Source of the DNA: Streptomyces sp. NBC_00670
Lineage (GTDB): Bacteria > Actinomycetota > Actinomycetes > Streptomycetales > Streptomycetaceae
Assembly: GCF_036226765.1 (NCBI RefSeq)
Contig: NZ_CP109017.1
Span: 2,927,501 to 2,991,500, forward strand
Direction: 5' to 3'
Length of the DNA stretch: 64,000 bases
Positions 61,919-64,000 of the stretch are shown here, one piece after another. Made by a program: the position numbers and the translations under genes. The notes beneath the pieces were generated by a model, which was given only the letters and a program-made list of their open reading frames with translations, made no database searches and was not told the origin of the DNA. Within the stretch, counting starts at the first letter, position 1, and each line of letters begins with the position of its first letter.

Positions 61919-62764
61919 CTACTCGACGAACAGGCCCCGCCGGGCCGCCCGCACGTCGAACTCCTCCAGGCGCGCCTGGGCCTCCGGCAGCCCGTCGCAC
62001 ATCGCCTCCAGGAGCACCCGGCCGAGCAGCATCGGCGCGCACGCGGTGTCGAAGGCGAGCCCGGTGCCGACGGCGGCGGGCAGCAGTAGGTCGGACACCT
62101 TGGCGACCGGCGCGAACGCGGAGTCGGCGACGGTCACGACGGTCAGCCCGGCCTCCCTGGCGTACGCGAGGGTGTCGACGACCTCGCGCGGATGCCGGGG
62201 CAGCGCGAAGCACAGCAGCGTGGTGGCGCCGGCGCGGACGGCGGCGTCGACGCGGTCGTGGACCATCGTGCCGCCCTCGTCGAGCAGCCGTACGTCCGGA
62301 TGGACCTTGGCGGCGAAGTACGTGAAGCCGTACGCCTGCGCCGCCGCCGCGCGCAGTCCGAGCACCGGCAGCGGGCGGCTCGCGGCGAGCAGCCGGCCCG
62401 CCTCGCGCACCGGTCCGGGGTCGGCGAGCACCTCGGCGAGATGCCGCAGGTTCTCGATCTCGGCCTCGACGGCCTGCTGGTACTCGTTGTACGAGGCGCT
62501 CCCCGCGGGCGCCTCGGCGGGGGCGACCTCGCGCAGATGGCGGCGGAGCGCCGGGTAGCCGTCGAAGCCGAGGGCGACGGCGAAGCGGGTGACGGAGGGC
62601 TGACTGACCCCGGCCAGCTCGGCCAGCTCCACGCTGGACAGGAACGGCACCTCGGCGGCGCGGCGGACCATGCTGTGGGCGATGCGCCGCTGGGTGGGCG
62701 TCAGCCGGTGCCCCTCGAAGAGCGTCTGCAGCCGCGCGGCGGGGCTGTCGGTCGCGCCACTCAT
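61919..62764 (-). CDS. MurR/RpiR family transcriptional regulator
   Basis: 281 aa. The N-terminal helix-turn-helix is LTPTQRRIAHSMVRRAAEV then SSVELAELAGVSQPSVTRFAVAL; the C-terminal SIS domain (PLPVLGLRAAAAQAYGFTYF, GATTLLCFALPRHPREVV) binds a sugar phosphate or similar ligand. ATG 62764 begins the family N-terminus. AT-rich motifs lie upstream. The regulated gene is not identified; hutU and the PLP gene are possible targets. Confidence 0.9.
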   Translation of the reverse strand: MSGATDSPAARLQTLFEGHRLTPTQRRIAHSMVRRAAEVPFLSSVELAELAGVSQPSVTRFAVALGFDGYPALRRHLREVAPAEAPAGSASYNEYQQAVEAEIENLRHLAEVLADPGPVREAGRLLAASRPLPVLGLRAAAAQAYGFTYFAAKVHPDVRLLDEGGTMVHDRVDAAVRAGATTLLCFALPRHPREVVDTLAYAREAGLTVVTVADSAFAPVAKVSDLLLPAAVGTGLAFDTACAPMLLGRVLLEAMCDGLPEAQARLEEFDVRAARRGLFVE

Positions 62765-62886
62765 GGTGTGGTCCCCTCGCCGCGTCCTATTCAGGTCCCT
62801 GGAATTCTGCATGAACGTATGCAGGGGCGGCAAGGAGGGCCGCCGGGGGGCGGCCACCCCGATCCGGCACTGGGGGGTTCTCCCCA

Positions 62887-62915
62887 GTGTCACGGCGGCC
62901 CGCGCTCCCTACCGT
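62887..62915 (+). promoter_or_regulatory. Candidate leaderless promoter of the 62923 gene
   Basis: GTGTCA (62887-62892), 17-nt spacer, TACCGT (62910-62915), then 7 nt to ATG 62923. Confidence 0.45.
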
Positions 62916-62922
62916 GGTCCCC

Positions 62923-63342
62923 ATGAGCGGTATGGACGCGCGCGACGCAGAACTGAAGAAGGAACTCGACGCCACCCTGCACGCGCGCAGGGAGCTCGGC
63001 GAGGAGTACGAGTCCGCACTGGTCGACTCGTTCCTGGAGAAGGTCGACCAGCGCATCGACAGCACGGTCGACCGGCGGGTGCGGCGCCATCTGGGCGAGC
63101 AGCAGCTCGTGGTGGCGCGCGGGTCGGGCCGGCCGCGGCCCACGGACTCCTGGGGGGAGCGGTTCGGCTTCGGGGTGGTCTCGCTGGTGCTGGCGATCCC
63201 GCTCTCGGCGATCGGCGGCGGGGTCGGCCATCTGCCGGGGCTGGTCACGGCGTGGATCGGCATCGTGGGCGTCAACGTGGCGCAGGTGCTGCGCACCCAG
63301 CCGGGCCTCTTCGGCCGTCGCCGGTCCTCCCGGGACGACTAG
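62923..63342 (+). CDS. Small membrane protein of unknown family
   Basis: 139 aa. The N-terminal half is a charged helix likely to form a coiled coil (LKKELDATLHARRELGEEYE, VDSFLEKVDQRIDSTV), followed by an Arg-rich patch and two hydrophobic segments (FGVVSLVLAIPLSAIGGGVG; LVTAWIGIVGVNVAQVL). The layout suits an integral membrane protein with a cytoplasmic coiled coil. ATG 62923 has a possible leaderless promoter. Divergent from the RpiR gene. Confidence 0.75.
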   Translation: MSGMDARDAELKKELDATLHARRELGEEYESALVDSFLEKVDQRIDSTVDRRVRRHLGEQQLVVARGSGRPRPTDSWGERFGFGVVSLVLAIPLSAIGGGVGHLPGLVTAWIGIVGVNVAQVLRTQPGLFGRRRSSRDD

Positions 63343-63343
63343 A

Positions 63344-63366
63344 AGCCTTTCGCAGGGCGAAAGCTT
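63344..63366 (+). terminator. Terminator after the 62923 gene
   Basis: CTTTCGC (63347-63353) and GCGAAAG (63357-63363) with a 3-nt loop, plus AAG/CTT pairing just outside. It begins right after the stop codon. Confidence 0.65.
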
Positions 63367-63368
63367 GC

Positions 63369-63427
63369 GCGGGGACCGCCAACACCCCCGGGCGACCCGG
63401 GGGGCGGGACGACGGCGGTCCCCGCGA
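63369..63427. terminator. Large GC-rich stem-loop
   Basis: Perfect 13-bp inverted repeat CGCGGGGACCGCC (63369-63381) and its complement (63415-63427). The 33-nt loop has its own CCCGGG-type arms, so a branched fold is likely. It may back up the preceding terminator. Confidence 0.5.
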
Positions 63428-63661
63428 GGGACGGCGGCAGCCGGTCAGAACGGGCCGCGCGTCCGTGGCGCCATGGAGGTCCGGGAGCCGCTCCGGAAGC
63501 TCGGGACGCCGTACGGTGCCGGCCCGGGCGGGGAGCCGCTCCCGCCCCTTGCCGACATCCACCACTGTGCCCCTCGCGTGTTAAGCGGGTACTGCGCGGA
63601 CGTGACGCCCGCGTACCACTTCCGCGAAGACCGCGAGCCGGGCGCCCCCGCCCCCTGTTCG

Positions 63662-64000
63662 CTACTGCTTGCCCGACGTGGCCAGGAAGGCCAGCAGGTC
63701 CTGCCGGCTGACGACTCCGGTGGGCTTGCCCTCCACCAGCACGATCGCCGCGTCCGCCGCGCCGAGCACGGTCATCAGGTCGGCCACCGGCTCACCCGAG
63801 CCGACCTGCGGCAGTGGGGCGGACATGTGCTTCTCCAGCGGGTCCTCCAGGGAGGCCCGCTTCGCGAACAGCGCGTCGAGCAGCTCCCGCTCGACCACCG
63901 AGCCGACGACCTCGGCGGCCATGACGTCCGGATGGCCCGCGCCCGGCTTCACGATCGGCATCTGCGAGACGCCGTACTCGCGCAGCACGTCGATGGCCTG
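63662..64000 (-). CDS. CBS-domain pair, C-terminal part (probably cystathionine beta-synthase; partial)
   Basis: 113 codons to the stop are visible; the gene continues past the right edge. LREYGVSQMPIVKPG, EVVGSVVERELLDALF, VADLMTVLGAADAAIVLVEG and KPTGVVSRQDLLAFL are two adjacent CBS domains. Such a pair at the C-terminus fits cystathionine beta-synthase, which S. coelicolor has in this area as far as I recall, and which would connect to homocysteine from AhcY. Only the regulatory part is seen, so the enzyme name is an inference. Confidence 0.7.
   Translation of the reverse strand, partial: QAIDVLREYGVSQMPIVKPGAGHPDVMAAEVVGSVVERELLDALFAKRASLEDPLEKHMSAPLPQVGSGEPVADLMTVLGAADAAIVLVEGKPTGVVSRQDLLAFLATSGKQ

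Larger units (their letters stand above)
63343..63661. other. Gap with strong hairpins before the CBS-domain gene
   Basis: 319 bp without a gene. It contains two inverted repeats near its left end (separate entries); the rest is GC-rich, with GGTGCCGGCC-type stretches and no open frame of interest. Confidence 0.45.

Overview
The window is chromosomal DNA from a Streptomyces-type actinobacterium. The evidence is very high G+C with strong third-position GC bias, a canonical WhiB, coenzyme F420 genes, a SigB-type sigma factor with its partner-switch proteins, LytR-CpsA-Psr (LCP) proteins, and candidate leaderless start sites. From memory, gene content and order match the S. coelicolor ahcY-manA-manB-whiB-fbiAB-purEK-sigI-hutIU region. 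Much of the first 45 kb also resembles the Mycobacterium sahH-manA-whiB2-fbiAB-fadE25-purEK region. I saw no tRNA, rRNA, CRISPR array, prophage or insertion sequence.

Layout. 0-10 kb: a sporulation M-like membrane protein (partial), an RDD protein, ahcY, a cation diffusion facilitator, and a manA / SIS protein / Trm112-like / manB group on the minus strand. 10-18 kb: DUF3499, a zincin-like protein with a degenerate motif, a DUF5719 secreted protein overlapping a very large GT2 membrane glycosyltransferase, and whiB with a recognisable promoter. 18-26 kb: a cysteine dioxygenase-like protein, fbiA-fbiB for F420, an AlkA-like glycosylase, a mannose-1-phosphate guanylyltransferase, a PGRP amidase and a truncated AMP-binding protein. 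26-41 kb: four LCP phosphotransferases interleaved with a glycosyltransferase, a UDP-glucose dehydrogenase-like enzyme, acyl-CoA dehydrogenase, two tandem VOC proteins, a dipeptidase paralogue that has lost its metal ligands, and a thioesterase. 41-49 kb: the intact dipeptidase, purE-purK, GtrA, a two-component system and a POT peptide transporter. 49-51.4 kb: the sigI partner-switch locus. 51.5-57 kb: the histidine-utilisation operon hutU / M20 amidohydrolase / hutF / hutI. 57-64 kb: a decarboxylase-like PLP enzyme, a compact operon of three Roadblock-type proteins and one PATAN/DUF4388-like protein, a membrane protein, an RpiR regulator, a small membrane protein, and the 3' end of a CBS-domain gene.

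How the genes fit together. ManA, ManB and the guanylyltransferase form a complete route from fructose-6-phosphate to GDP-mannose. The glycosyltransferases, the GtrA protein and the LCP proteins could use this or related sugars to build and attach cell-wall glycopolymers. The hut operon converts urocanate towards glutamate. It has no recognisable HutG, and an M20 enzyme occupies that slot. The most distinctive candidate system is the Roadblock/PATAN operon at 58.7-61.1 kb. Intergenic regions carry a dispersed family of GC-rich hairpin repeats, including a 64-bp tandem array at 33.1-33.4 kb.
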